Shown: positions 1-7,603, counted from the first letter of the stretch. The stretch is 17,766 nt of DNA from DATEZO01 sp035255485 (GCA_035255485.1 DATEZO010000019.1:1-17766), one strand, 5' to 3'. Translations and numbers: made by a program. The notes: a model not told the origin generated them from the letters alone.

Positions 1-2
1 AC

Positions 3-410
3 GTTGGCAAACGCAAAAATGGCAAGATGATGCGAGTCTATGAAAAAGGTCAACAGCTCGGTGCACTGTGGCATCCATGGGTGCGATGGGAAGTCGAACT
101 CCATAATACGGATCGTGTTGTCCCGTGGGACGTCTTGCTTGATCCTGCGCGTTATTTCGTCGGTAGCTATCCGAAAGTGCTGAATTGGGTGCAAGAAGAA
201 ATGACGCCGATCCGCACGATTCAAAAGCAGATGCAGATTGGCTATGACCATCTCAGCTCGTGTCTGAAGACTGCCTACGGCCCACACCTGAACCTGATGC
301 TGAAAGTTGAAGGAAGTGCTGACGCAGTGCTTGCAAAAGTCATCCGTAATGGACTTCCGCGTCGGTTGCAGCATCCCTACGTCGACAATCCAAGTGATTT
401 CATCGAATGA
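3..410 (+). CDS. Replication initiation protein, phage/ICE type (C-terminal part, 5' end outside window)
   Basis: The reading frame is open from the left edge, so the gene begins outside the window; about 135 residues are visible. The first visible residues read VGKRKNGKMMRVYEKGQQLG, which resembles the conserved segment of the replication initiation factor family (Rep_trans type) found in filamentous phages and some conjugative elements. These proteins nick the replication origin to start rolling-circle replication. An internal ATG at 27 is not the likely start because the family motif begins upstream of it. The stop codon overlaps the start of the next gene by 4 bases (ATGA), so the two are probably translationally coupled. 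Together with the downstream excisionase and integrase it marks the end of an integrated element extending left of the window. The exact family is recognised by motif memory only. Confidence 0.75.
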   Translation, partial: VGKRKNGKMMRVYEKGQQLGALWHPWVRWEVELHNTDRVVPWDVLLDPARYFVGSYPKVLNWVQEEMTPIRTIQKQMQIGYDHLSSCLKTAYGPHLNLMLKVEGSADAVLAKVIRNGLPRRLQHPYVDNPSDFIE

Positions 411-739
411 AAACCCTTGATCTTCAAGAGGCGGCGCATTTCCTCAAAATGCATCCAGAAGAAGTCCGGCGACGTGCCAAGGAAGGAAAAATACCGGGTG
501 CCAAAGCGGGCCGGGCGTGGGTTTTTATTGATGTAGACCTTGCCGATTATTTACGTTCACTCTATGCTGAAAGTCGGCAAGCGTTGCGAGTGACTCTTGG
601 AAAGGAGATTGAATCATGTCACTCAGAAAACGCAATCAAGTCTGGTGGATCGACTTTGTTGCCCCGAACGGACAGCGAGTACGCCAATCTGCTGGGACTG
701 ATAATAAAGCCCTCGCGCAAGAACTTCACGACAAGTTGA
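407..739 (+). CDS. Excisionase-like helix-turn-helix DNA-binding protein
   Basis: A 110-residue protein whose first 50 residues form a MerR/excisionase-type winged helix: LDLQEAAHFLKMHPEEVRRR is followed by KIPGAKAGRAWVFIDVDLADYL, the usual recognition-helix and wing pattern of phage Xis/DNA-binding proteins. The start ATG overlaps the replication gene stop. The C-terminal 41 residues are encoded in the same DNA as the first 41 codons of the integrase, in another frame (616-739). That tail (GGSTLLPRTDSEYANLLGL) resembles tails I recall from homologous small HTH proteins next to such integrases, so I regard it as real coding sequence and not a run-on. Likely role: directing excision or controlling the element's genes. 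Confidence 0.72.
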   Translation: MKTLDLQEAAHFLKMHPEEVRRRAKEGKIPGAKAGRAWVFIDVDLADYLRSLYAESRQALRVTLGKEIESCHSENAIKSGGSTLLPRTDSEYANLLGLIIKPSRKNFTTS

Positions 740-1674
740 AAGCAGAAGCATGGCGCATTACCAAACTTGGTGATCGTCCAGAGCGAAGCTGGAATGATGC
801 AGTCGTTCGATGGCTCAAGGAACAGTCGCACAAAGCAACTATCGAAACCGACAAGATTCATCTTCGTTGGCTCGATCATCACTTAGGCGGCAAACCGCTT
901 GAATCCATCACTCGGGCAGTTATTGATCGGACCACTGAAGCAAAACTTGCAGAGGGTGTTTCAAACGCAACTGTGAATCGTGTTTTGGAGGTACTGCGGG
1001 CAATCCTGCGCAAAGCTGTACATGATTGGGAATGGCTGGATAAAGCTCCGCAAGTAAGAATGTTGCGTGAGCCGACTCGGCGTATCCGATTCTTGACACG
1101 TAATGAAGCGCAACGATTACTTGTCGAATTACCATCGCATCTTGGAGACATGGCAGCATTTTCGTTAGCGACAGGTTTACGTCGCGCCAATGTGACAGGG
1201 TTGCAATGGTCGCAAGTTGATCTGGTGCGCCGTTTGGCGTGGATACATCCTGACCAAGCGAAGGCAAGAAAAGCAATTGCAGTTCCCCTTAACCCGGAAG
1301 CTGTTGCGCTGATTTCAAAGCAAGTGGGAAAGCACCCGACGCACGTATTTACCTATAGGGGTAAGCCGATCACACAGGTAAGCACCAAATCTTGGTATAG
1401 CGCTTTGGAACGGGCTGGCATTACAGAATTCCGGTGGCACGATCTCCGGCATACCTGGGCCAGTTGGCATGTGCAAGGCGGCACACCATTGTTTGCACTA
1501 CAGGAATTGGGCGGCTGGGAGAGTTCGGAGATGGTGCGGCGTTATGCCCACATGTCTGCGGATCACTTAGCACCGTATGCGGATCGGCTGGAGCCGTTAC
1601 GGGACATACAGACCGGAAGTTGTGGCACAAATCTGTCACAAGCGCCAAAAGAAAAAGGGTCTACCTTGCGGTAG
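616..1674 (+). CDS. int: Tyrosine recombinase/integrase
   Basis: A 352-residue site-specific recombinase. The N-terminal 60 residues resemble an arm-type DNA-binding region, a SAM-like core-binding domain covers about residues 60-150, and the catalytic domain about 160-320. Visible catalytic residues are Arg189 in ATGLRRANV, a lysine in KARKAIAVPL (about 216-219), His275 and Arg278 in RWHDLRHTW, Trp301 at the histidine/tryptophan position in LGGWESS, and the nucleophile Tyr310 in VRRYAHMS. All are intact, so the enzyme may be active. The start is supported by a strong ribosome-binding site (AAAGGAG, 601-607). The gene reads towards the 3' end of the adjacent tRNA-Arg, the usual arrangement for an element integrated at a tRNA. 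Its last codons lie inside the terminator hairpin that serves the tRNA on the other strand. Confidence 0.93.
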   Translation: MSLRKRNQVWWIDFVAPNGQRVRQSAGTDNKALAQELHDKLKAEAWRITKLGDRPERSWNDAVVRWLKEQSHKATIETDKIHLRWLDHHLGGKPLESITRAVIDRTTEAKLAEGVSNATVNRVLEVLRAILRKAVHDWEWLDKAPQVRMLREPTRRIRFLTRNEAQRLLVELPSHLGDMAAFSLATGLRRANVTGLQWSQVDLVRRLAWIHPDQAKARKAIAVPLNPEAVALISKQVGKHPTHVFTYRGKPITQVSTKSWYSALERAGITEFRWHDLRHTWASWHVQGGTPLFALQELGGWESSEMVRRYAHMSADHLAPYADRLEPLRDIQTGSCGTNLSQAPKEKGSTLR

Positions 1675-1681
1675 ACCCTTT
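1654..1681 (-). terminator. Rho-independent terminator of tRNA-Arg
   Basis: A perfect 12-bp inverted repeat (AAAGGGTCTACC, loop TTGC, GGTAGACCCTTT) is followed on the minus strand by a T-rich tract (TTTTTCTTTT). It lies 6 bases beyond the tRNA CCA end, so it terminates the minus-strand tRNA transcript. It also contains the stop codon of the plus-strand integrase (1672-1674), so the two convergent genes share it. Confidence 0.88.
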
Positions 1682-1687
1682 CAATAC

Positions 1688-1764
1688 TGGTGCGGCTGGC
1701 AGGAATCGAACCCACGACCCCTTGGTTCGTAGCCAAGTACTCTATCCAGCTGAGCTACAGCCGC
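1688..1764 (-). tRNA. tRNA-Arg (anticodon ACG)
   Basis: Read on the minus strand, this 77-base gene folds as a standard cloverleaf. The acceptor stem is GCGGCTG (1764-1758) paired with CAGCCGC (1698-1692). The anticodon stem CTTGG/CCAAG encloses loop CTACGAA with anticodon ACG, and the T-loop is TTCGATT. The discriminator A and CCA end are encoded (1691-1688). The ACG anticodon, deaminated to ICG, reads CGU, CGC and CGA arginine codons. Its 3' end faces the integrase, so it is the probable attachment site of the element to the left. Confidence 0.97.
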
Positions 1765-1774
1765 GTAAAACAAA

Positions 1775-1803
1775 ATTATAGCATTAATTAATTAGCCGGG
1801 GAA
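1775..1803 (-). promoter_or_regulatory. Promoter of tRNA-Arg (-10 TATAAT)
   Basis: On the minus strand a perfect TATAAT (1780-1775) lies 10 bases upstream of the mature tRNA 5' end, giving an expected start near 1768. The hexamer 17 bases further upstream (TTCCCC, about 1798-1803) is a poor -35 match. The assignment rests on the -10 box and its position. Confidence 0.65.
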
Positions 1804-1862
1804 GTGATGAATTTCAACTAAGGAACATGCTAAGCATTTTGTTTTTGAAATCAGGGATTACT

Positions 1863-2505
1863 CTAAATTGCTGCCGACAGAAGATTCGATGCCTGCTTCG
1901 GTGAGGCGCGTTCACTGTGGCGGCGGATCGAGACGTACTGCGAACCGCAGTTGCAGTGGTGGATGATGACATGGTTATGTTCCGGTTGGCTGGTGTACAA
2001 CGCCTGTTTCAGCGCATCGAGCACGAAGTCAGTACGTCTAGAATTGGTGACGCGCCAACCGATAATGTGCCGGGCGCATACATCGATCACGAAGGCTATA
2101 TAGACGACGCTCTGCCAAGTGGACACATAGGTGAAGTTGGGCACGTAAAGCTGATTCGGGCGCTGGGTGTTGAACTGGCGATTGACCTGCTCCAGCGGGT
2201 ATGGCGCTGCCGGATTGGCGATCGTGGTTTGTACGACCTTGTCCTTGGCCACACTGCGCAAGCACTGACGGCGCATCAGATCTCGACTGTGTAACGAGTG
2301 ATGTCCATACCTTCCCGGCGCAGCTGCTGCCGCCCCGTAGACCTGCATGTTGGCGCGCTCCATGTGCGGGGCCAAGGCGTCGTCGCGGCAATGAAGACGA
2401 CTGTGACTCATTGCGATTCGCACTCGCTCCTTGGCCTTGAGGACCATATGTACGGCACGCTCTATGATCCCGGGCGAAAATTTTGCTGATTTTTTCTTTA
2501 TGGCT
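1863..2505 (-). pseudogene. IS3-family transposase remnant (OrfA start fused to OrfB catalytic region)
   Basis: On the minus strand about 25 residues resembling an IS3 OrfA N-terminus (KFSPGIIERAVHMVLKAKE, 2420-2500) run directly into an OrfB DDE domain, so the middle of the element is deleted. The OrfB part is recognisable from QTTIANPAAPYPLEQVNRQF and FTYVSTWQSVVYIAFVIDV. Around 2290-2360 the frame slips and returns: the missing segment RQQLRREGMDITRYTVE is read in another frame. Both catalytic aspartates visible in the family pattern are replaced by asparagine: VPNFTYV for the usual ADFTYV, and HHCNCGSQY for HHSDRGSQY. Near 1900 the frame slips again (RLTEAGIESSVGS is in another frame), and the C-terminal third is absent. 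The element is inactive. Confidence 0.85.
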
Positions 2506-2567
2506 CCATTCTCTCAAATGGTGGAGCGTCCACAGGACCTGGAGCGGTTCAGGCGGCCGTAAGACTC

Positions 2568-2740
2568 ATGGCTATCGCAGGTGACAACCCGGAAAGGTTA
2601 TGCAGCGAAGCTGCATTGGCAGCGTTGTACGGGGTCGGTCCCGTGGGGGGCATCGTCCGGAAAAACAACGCGGCACCGGTTACATCCCGGTGGAGATCGT
2701 TCTGCGAACAATGCATTGTGGACGACGAAGCCGCTAGTAT
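2568..2740 (+). pseudogene. IS110-family transposase remnant (C-terminal fragment)
   Basis: Two adjacent frames together give the typical C-terminal region of IS110/IS902-type transposases: GDNPERLCSEAALAALYGV in one frame, then ASSGKTTRHRLHPGGDRSAN and NALW in the next. One frameshift near 2640 separates them. The rest of the transposase is missing on both sides, so this is a short dead fragment wedged between two IS3 fragments. Confidence 0.75.
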
Positions 2741-2744
2741 TTCT

Positions 2745-2985
2745 CAGTATGGGAAGGAGCGTCAACGCCGTGACGGAACGTCTCTGGTTTCTTGAATATG
2801 GGTGAGTATGGCTGCGAGATTATGCTAGTCACAGTGAAGCACAGCATGACATTGCCGATTATATTGTCAGCTTTTATAACTGCGCCTGTTTGCACTCGAA
2901 ACTGGAATATCTGTCATTCACCGCTTACGAATGGAAAATGGCAGCAATTTTGCCTATCGGCGTGTCTGAAAATACTTGGCCGCTA
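2745..2985 (+). pseudogene. Second IS3-family transposase remnant (OrfB C-terminal end)
   Basis: Plus-strand codons read NAVTERLWFLEYG, a stop at 2803-2805, then VWLRDYASHSEAQHDIADYI and VSFYNCACLHSKLEYLSF, continuing to ILPIGVSENT. This is the typical C-terminal end of IS3-type OrfB proteins (the DNAVTERFF...VWxRDYA...ADYIVxFYN...LHSxLGxL pattern). The internal stop and loss of the rest of the gene make it a pseudogene. It lies on the opposite strand to the IS3 remnant at 1863-2505 and comes from a different element. Confidence 0.75.
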
Positions 2986-3203
2986 CACTATAAGGATACA
3001 GATCTTAAGGGCTCAGTATGGCAATTCTGACACCGATTGGCCGCTCCATGCTCGATATTACTTTTTGCTGGCGTGGCCATGATGATGTAAGTCGCAAGGA
3101 TATACACCATGCGGGTGTGGTGTTTTGGTGCAGTTGATGAATTTTGAATCAGCCTGATCATCTCCATAGTCAGGAAAACCGGCTCTTTTGCCAGAAAGCA
3201 TGG
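2986..3203 (+). other. Intergenic stretch, no gene seen
   Basis: No supportable coding sequence. The stretch holds an imperfect inverted repeat ACACCA-N8-TGGTGT (3104-3123), about 80 bases upstream of the sigma-54 element. This is a possible but unproven site for an activator. Confidence 0.4.
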
Positions 3204-3218
3204 TGGCATGCGAATTGC
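3204..3218 (+). promoter_or_regulatory. Sigma-54 (RpoN) -24/-12 promoter of the alcohol dehydrogenase
   Basis: TGGCAT-GCGAA-TTGC matches the sigma-54 consensus TGGCAC-N5-TTGC at all positions but one. It has the invariant GG and GC separated by exactly 10 bases. The expected transcription start is near 3230. The same TGGCAT-N5-TTGC form recurs before the receptor operon and before pedF. Confidence 0.75.
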
Positions 3219-3229
3219 GTTAGTGACTA

Positions 3230-3436
3230 CGCAAGGATAAGTTGTGCATTTTGGCGGTTATCGCGGGAGGCGATGCAGAGACGTCGACACGCCGCAGCAT
3301 GAACACAGCAAAGGCGGGCAACTCGGCCTCGCGCCCGCCACAATCAGCAAAAATGTGCAAGTTATTCCTGCGCAGGTTCTTGGTAGCCACGCTGGACGAA
3401 ACAGCTTTGTCGTTAGACCGATAATAGGAGGAGTAT
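3230..3436 (+). promoter_or_regulatory. Long structured 5' leader of the alcohol dehydrogenase mRNA
   Basis: If transcription starts at the sigma-54 element, about 205 bases separate it from the ATG. The leader contains a GGCGGGC/GCCCGCC hairpin (3313-3319 with 3333-3339) and a CCTGCGCAGG palindrome. An inverted repeat TTGCGT-N8-ACGCAA (3215-3234) spans the expected start point. The ribosome-binding site AGGAGGAG (3426-3433) is very strong. No known riboswitch class is recognised. Confidence 0.4.
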
Positions 3437-5188
3437 ATGAAAACAAGCATGAACAGATTGTTCGTAGTCGCCGCATTGGCCGGCCCGCTGGCAGCGCATG
3501 CTGCCGGGGGTGTCACCAATGCGATGATAGAAGCAGATGGGAAGACCGCAGGTGATGTGCTGTCGTGGGGGATGGGGCAACAGGGGCAGCGGTTTTCGCC
3601 ATTGACGCAGATTAATACCAAGACCGTGGCGAAACTGACACCAGCTTGGTCCTTCTCTTTCGGTGGCGAGAAGCAGCGCGGCCAAGAGTCGCAGCCGCTA
3701 GTTTACAACGGACGCATGTTCGTTACCGGTTCTTATTCGCGCATTTATGCGTTGGACGTCAAGACCGGCGCCAAAATCTGGAAATACGAGCATCGCCTGC
3801 CGGAAGGCATCATGCCATGCTGCGACGTAGTCAATCGTGGTGCCGCGTTGTTCGAAAACCTCGTGATCTTCAGTACACTTGATGCGCAATTGGTCGCGCT
3901 CGATCAAGCTACTGGCGATGTTGTGTGGAAGGAAAAAATTGACGATTACGCTGCTGGCTATTCCAATACCGCTGCGCCGCTGATCGCCCAAGGCCTGCTC
4001 CTGACGGGAGTGTCCGGTGGTGAATTCGGTGTGGTGGGTCGGGTCGAGGCGCGCAATCCTCGCACTGGCCAACTGGTGTGGGTGCGCCCGACGGTGGAAG
4101 GTCACATGGGCCACAAATATGACAAGGATGGCAAAGCAATCGACAACGGCATTTCTGGCACAGCCAATAAGACCTGGCCGGGCGATCTGTGGAAGACAGG
4201 CGGTGCCGCGACATGGCTCGGCGGCACCTACGATCCGACGACCGGACTAGCATACTTCGGTACCGGCAATCCATCACCCTGGAACAGCCACCTGCGTCCT
4301 GGCGACAACCTGTATTCTTCATCTACCGTTGCAATCGATGTGGCGACTGGGCAGATCAAGTGGAGTTACCAGACCACGCCACATGATGGCTGGGACTATG
4401 ATGGAGTCAACGAATTCGTCACCTTCGATATGAACGGCAAGCGGATGGGTGGTAAGGCTGACCGCAACGGATTCTTCTACGTGATTGACGCCAAGAACGG
4501 CAAGCTGGAAAACGCTTTCCCTTTCGTCAAGAAAATCACTTGGGCGACCGGGATCGATTTGAAGACTGGTCGGCCGAATTACACGGCTGACGGTCGTCCA
4601 GGTGATCCGACCAAGGGAGCCGATGGCAAGAAAGGCGAAACCGTCTTTGCAGCCCCATCCTTCCTGGGCGGCAAGAACCAGATGCCGATGGCATACAGCC
4701 CGAAATCGCAACTCTTCTATGTGCCCGCCAACGAATGGGGCATGGATATCTGGAATGAGCCGATCAGTTACAAGAAGGGCGCCGCTTATTTGGGCGCAGG
4801 CTTCACCATCAAGGCATTGAATGAGGATTATATCGGTGCTCTGCGCGCAATCGACCCGAAGAGCGGCAAGATCGTGTGGGAAGTGAAAAACAATGCTCCG
4901 CTGTGGGGTGGTGTAATGACTACCGCTGGCGACCTGGTATTTTATGGCACGCCTGAAGGCTACCTGAAAGCACTCGATGCAAAGACCGGCAAGGAATTGT
5001 GGAAATTCCAGACTGGCTCCGGTGTGGTTGCGCCTCCGATCACCTGGCAAGATGGTGACACGCAGTATGTCGCGGTCGTATCCGGTTGGGGTGGCGCGGT
5101 GCCGTTGTGGGGTGGTGACGTCGCTAAGCGTGTTAACTTCCTAGAACAGGGCGGGTCGATGTGGGTGTTCAAACTTTCTTCCAAATGA
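3437..5188 (+). CDS. PQQ-dependent alcohol dehydrogenase, methanol/ethanol family, lanthanide-type (XoxF/PedH-like)
   Basis: A 583-residue periplasmic quinoprotein that oxidises a primary alcohol to the aldehyde, passing electrons from PQQ to a cytochrome c. A signal peptide (cleavage after AHA, about residue 22) precedes an eight-blade tryptophan-docking propeller. Visible active-site features are the adjacent cysteines 128-129 (MPCCDVVNRG) of the disulfide above PQQ, Glu196 (GGEFG), Asn278 (GTGNPSPWN), and the catalytic Asp320 in WDYDGVN with a second aspartate, Asp322, two residues later. That extra aspartate is the established signature of lanthanide-dependent enzymes; calcium types have a smaller residue there. 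The GEKQRGQESQPLV segment and the PedF cytochrome nearby suggest ethanol or longer alcohols over methanol, but substrate is not decided by sequence. The gene stands alone between its own promoter and terminator. Confidence 0.93.
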   Translation: MKTSMNRLFVVAALAGPLAAHAAGGVTNAMIEADGKTAGDVLSWGMGQQGQRFSPLTQINTKTVAKLTPAWSFSFGGEKQRGQESQPLVYNGRMFVTGSYSRIYALDVKTGAKIWKYEHRLPEGIMPCCDVVNRGAALFENLVIFSTLDAQLVALDQATGDVVWKEKIDDYAAGYSNTAAPLIAQGLLLTGVSGGEFGVVGRVEARNPRTGQLVWVRPTVEGHMGHKYDKDGKAIDNGISGTANKTWPGDLWKTGGAATWLGGTYDPTTGLAYFGTGNPSPWNSHLRPGDNLYSSSTVAIDVATGQIKWSYQTTPHDGWDYDGVNEFVTFDMNGKRMGGKADRNGFFYVIDAKNGKLENAFPFVKKITWATGIDLKTGRPNYTADGRPGDPTKGADGKKGETVFAAPSFLGGKNQMPMAYSPKSQLFYVPANEWGMDIWNEPISYKKGAAYLGAGFTIKALNEDYIGALRAIDPKSGKIVWEVKNNAPLWGGVMTTAGDLVFYGTPEGYLKALDAKTGKELWKFQTGSGVVAPPITWQDGDTQYVAVVSGWGGAVPLWGGDVAKRVNFLEQGGSMWVFKLSSK

Positions 5189-5267
5189 AAATGAGAAAGA
5201 TTAACTTGTCTCCGCATCCTTAAGAGGCTGGCGAGAACGCTAGCCTACTGCCTCCAAGGGATGTTTT

Positions 5268-5297
5268 GGTCGACGATGAAAATCGTCGACCTTTTTT
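5268..5297 (+). terminator. Rho-independent terminator of the alcohol dehydrogenase gene
   Basis: A perfect 10-bp stem (GGTCGACGAT/ATCGTCGACC) with a GAAA tetraloop is followed by six Ts. It lies 80 bases after the dehydrogenase stop. A weaker hairpin (GGCTGGC/GCTAGCC, 5226-5245) precedes it. Confidence 0.92.
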
Positions 5298-5527
5298 AAT
5301 TGTAAGCCAGGATGTTGGCTGCCAAGTCGTGTGCTGTAATAAGCATGGTGGTGTCAAATTCTCTAATTTGCTACGTGATCCGCTTGGCATTTCTAGGGTT
5401 TATGCGTCCATGTCTGCAAGATGGAGACGCTGCACACGGCGTATGTACAGTTCACGCACAAGCTGAAAAAGCGATTTGCTCTGAATTGCAACAGCAGTGT
5501 TGCGAAATGGAGCATTTTGTCGCCATT
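5298..5527 (+). other. Intergenic stretch, no gene seen
   Basis: No supportable gene on either strand. The short open frames here show no family resemblance and no ribosome-binding site. It separates the dehydrogenase terminator from the 3' end of the dead IS5-type transposase. Confidence 0.4.
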
Positions 5528-6055
5528 CTAGAAAATATTGTTAACCTTGCACAGCATCGTGGCGGCCTGCCTGAACATGAAGTAGACGAAGGCAACCAAA
5601 TGCAGTCTCGCCAACGCGTCGACAAACCGTTCATAGTCGCGTACCAGACGGCGAAAGCGCGCCACCCGGGTAAATCTGTGCTCGTCCACCCAGTGTCGAG
5701 GTGGCAGGATGAAGCCCTTCTTTGCAGTAGTACGTTTGGCTACTACCCGGTCCATGCCATAGTCCTGCACATAGAACTATGCCAACTCGCCGGTATCACT
5801 CTGATCGACAAAAGCCACGCCCACCGTGCCGTTCGTGGCCTCTTGTAAGGTTTGCACCAGTTCGGCCGCTTGCGCGCAGCCATGCACGTTGCCTGGCGTC
5901 ATATGCAAGGCTCCAAAGTGCCCAGCGTATCGACAGCCAGATGGAGTTTCAAGCCTTTACGGCGCTTGGCATCGGTTCCCGATCGATCGCCATGCGCAAC
6001 AGAATGCGTCATGGTCTTGAAACATCCGGCTTTCAGCCAGAGCAAGCCATTGGTT
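5528..6055 (-). pseudogene. IS5-family transposase remnant
   Basis: Minus-strand pieces in shifting frames match the IS5-type DDE transposase order: WLKAGCFKTMTH, DAKRRKGLKLHLAVDTLG, then LHMTPGNVHGCAQAAELVQT, VGVAFVDQSDTGELA followed by an in-frame stop, and KKGFILPPRHWVDEHRFTRV with RFRRLVRDYERF at the C-terminus. The N-terminal third is missing, and several frameshifts and the stop near 5778 prevent translation. Its 5' boundary near 6055 falls within the TonB receptor pseudogene, so insertion of this element or a later deletion truncated that gene. Confidence 0.85.
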
Positions 6056-7466
6056 AGACTGGCGTCGAGAAAGCTGTACGCAAGATATGTAGTGACAGCA
6101 CCGAACCGATGGGATGCCGACAGATCGATTTTCTGGTGTTTTGTGCGTTCAAAGTTGGCAAAGTAACTCTGCTGAGTCGCCACGGCCGTAAAAACAGAAT
6201 GTCGTTGCGATTGCAGATGCGGTAGGCTGACACTGTCAGCAAACTCGTCGCAGACGGCTACCAGCGAGCTCCGGCCTCCATGGTGTGTGACTGACCTGCT
6301 TCAGATGGAGATCGGATTGCAGGCAAACCGACAGACGGCAAGGCTGCGCAGGGTCGGCTCAGCCTAATTCAATAACAATTGGCACGCGATTACTCTGTGC
6401 GGTATTGCCGAATAACGTTAGCCCTGCGCCCGCTTCGTGCGTGATACCCAATCCGGCGCTTTGCTGGTGTGTGGCGGTGCTATTGAGAGAAGCGGAGACA
6501 GTGCGCTGCCCGTGGCGCGTGTACAGGAGCAGGATGCAGGTGCCGCTGCATTATCGGTGGCGGTAAAGCTGTCTTTGCAGTTGCCAATGTAACCACTGTA
6601 TTGCTCGCTTACATTCGCGTTGGTGCCGTCGCGCCGACTGCTACACAGATAGGCGCTGGTGGCAGCTTCGGTCGATTGCTCGGGCATGTATGCAGATTGA
6701 AAGTCAGTTGCTTCAGCCGGTTCTTGATCAGATCGGGATAGGCATACGCTGCACGCGGATTATCTTCATGCGAACCGTTGTATTGCGAGTCGTCAGCCCA
6801 GCGATAACTCGGCAACAAGTCATTTCCAGCCAGGCGGCTAGTGCCATTTAGTAGCGATGCTTCCCATTGCATTATGCCGCGTTGCGATCCGATCTTCGCG
6901 AACAAATTGCCAAGCTGGCTACCGGCGTGTTCGCGCTATCCTGATTTATCGAATCCGGTGGCGGCAATGAATGTGTCGATGCTGTTTTCTCGCCCTTTTT
7001 TTCCGTAAGCCAGATCGAGTCGGTTATGGCCGCTGCTGCCTGTTGTCAGTTCGGCTTCCAGTCCGGGATGGCTGCGGCCAGATTTGGTGGTAAACGCCAA
7101 GATGCAGCCCAAGGTGTTGAGACCGAATATCGGATTTGAACCTGGTACCAGAGAAACGCTGGCAATAGCCGACTCCGGCAGCATGTCCCAGTTGACGATA
7201 TCGCCGAAGGACTCGTTGACCCGAAAGCCATCCAGATGGACCGACATTCTCTGTGAAGATCACAGAATTGGCGACGTGTGGAAGCAGCGATAGGTGGCAT
7301 CGCTCTGGAACGTGTCGCCTTGTACGTCATTGCCATTGATACCAAGCAGTGCGCTGCCCGCCACCGACATGGTCGGCAGGGTGGGCTCACCGGCATTGCT
7401 GGATTGTGCCAGCGTGCCGGTGGCAGTTGCTGTAGTAATAAGGGACGTAATGACTCGTGCTGACAT
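6056..7466 (-). pseudogene. TonB-dependent outer-membrane receptor, broken
   Basis: On the minus strand the fragments give an ordered TonB-dependent receptor. The N-terminus (MSARVITSLITTATATGTLA) is followed by plug segment DVQGDTFQSDATYR, then LDGFRVNESFGDIVNWDMLP and ASVSLVPGSNPIFGLNTLG, barrel segments LLNGTSRLAGNDLLPSYRW and VPIVIELG, and finally YFANFERTKHQKIDLSASHR and LAYSFLDAS. Lesions include an in-frame TGA in the plug (7260-7262), a stop and frameshift around 6905-6940, a TGA at 6359-6361 where relatives I recall have cysteine (IELGCADP), a frameshift near 6280, and loss of the barrel end at the IS5-type remnant. The plug resembles a different receptor subfamily from the PqqU-like protein next door and is transcribed divergently from it. 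Its former substrate is unknown; a metal chelate is possible. Confidence 0.85.
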
Positions 7467-7588
7467 GCGTCGAGCGCGCCGATACGGTGCTGCTATTTGA
7501 AATGAAAGCGGCGAATCATGCAGTGTTCCCTGAAATGAATGTATAACTCCAGCATGGCAAGTTTTATTTCACCTTCCGATTGTTTGCG

Positions 7589-7603
7589 TGGCATATAACT
7601 TGC
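7589..7603 (+). promoter_or_regulatory. Sigma-54 (RpoN) -24/-12 promoter of the PqqU-like receptor operon
   Basis: TGGCAT-ATAAC-TTGC keeps the invariant GG-N10-GC and has only one change from the consensus. The predicted start is near 7615. This rules out the in-frame GTG at 7588 as the gene start, since it would lie inside the promoter, and favours ATG 7651 with a leader of about 35 bases. Confidence 0.75.

Noticed and set aside
1434..1781. Plus-strand 115-codon frame running through integrase, terminator and tRNA
   Set aside because: Its C-terminal part is the translation of the tRNA complement, a common spurious product, and the upstream part lies in the wrong frame of the integrase.
3242..3424. 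60-codon leader peptide in the dehydrogenase 5' region
   Set aside because: It begins with TTG, has only a weak AAGGA before it, and has no recognisable features. It ends next to the ribosome-binding site of the dehydrogenase, probably by chance.
4319..5050. Minus-strand 243-codon open frame
   Set aside because: Antisense shadow of the alcohol dehydrogenase, which has full family motifs on the plus strand.
5312..5848. Plus-strand 178-codon open frame
   Set aside because: It lies opposite the IS5-type transposase remnant, shows no family resemblance, and has no ribosome-binding site.
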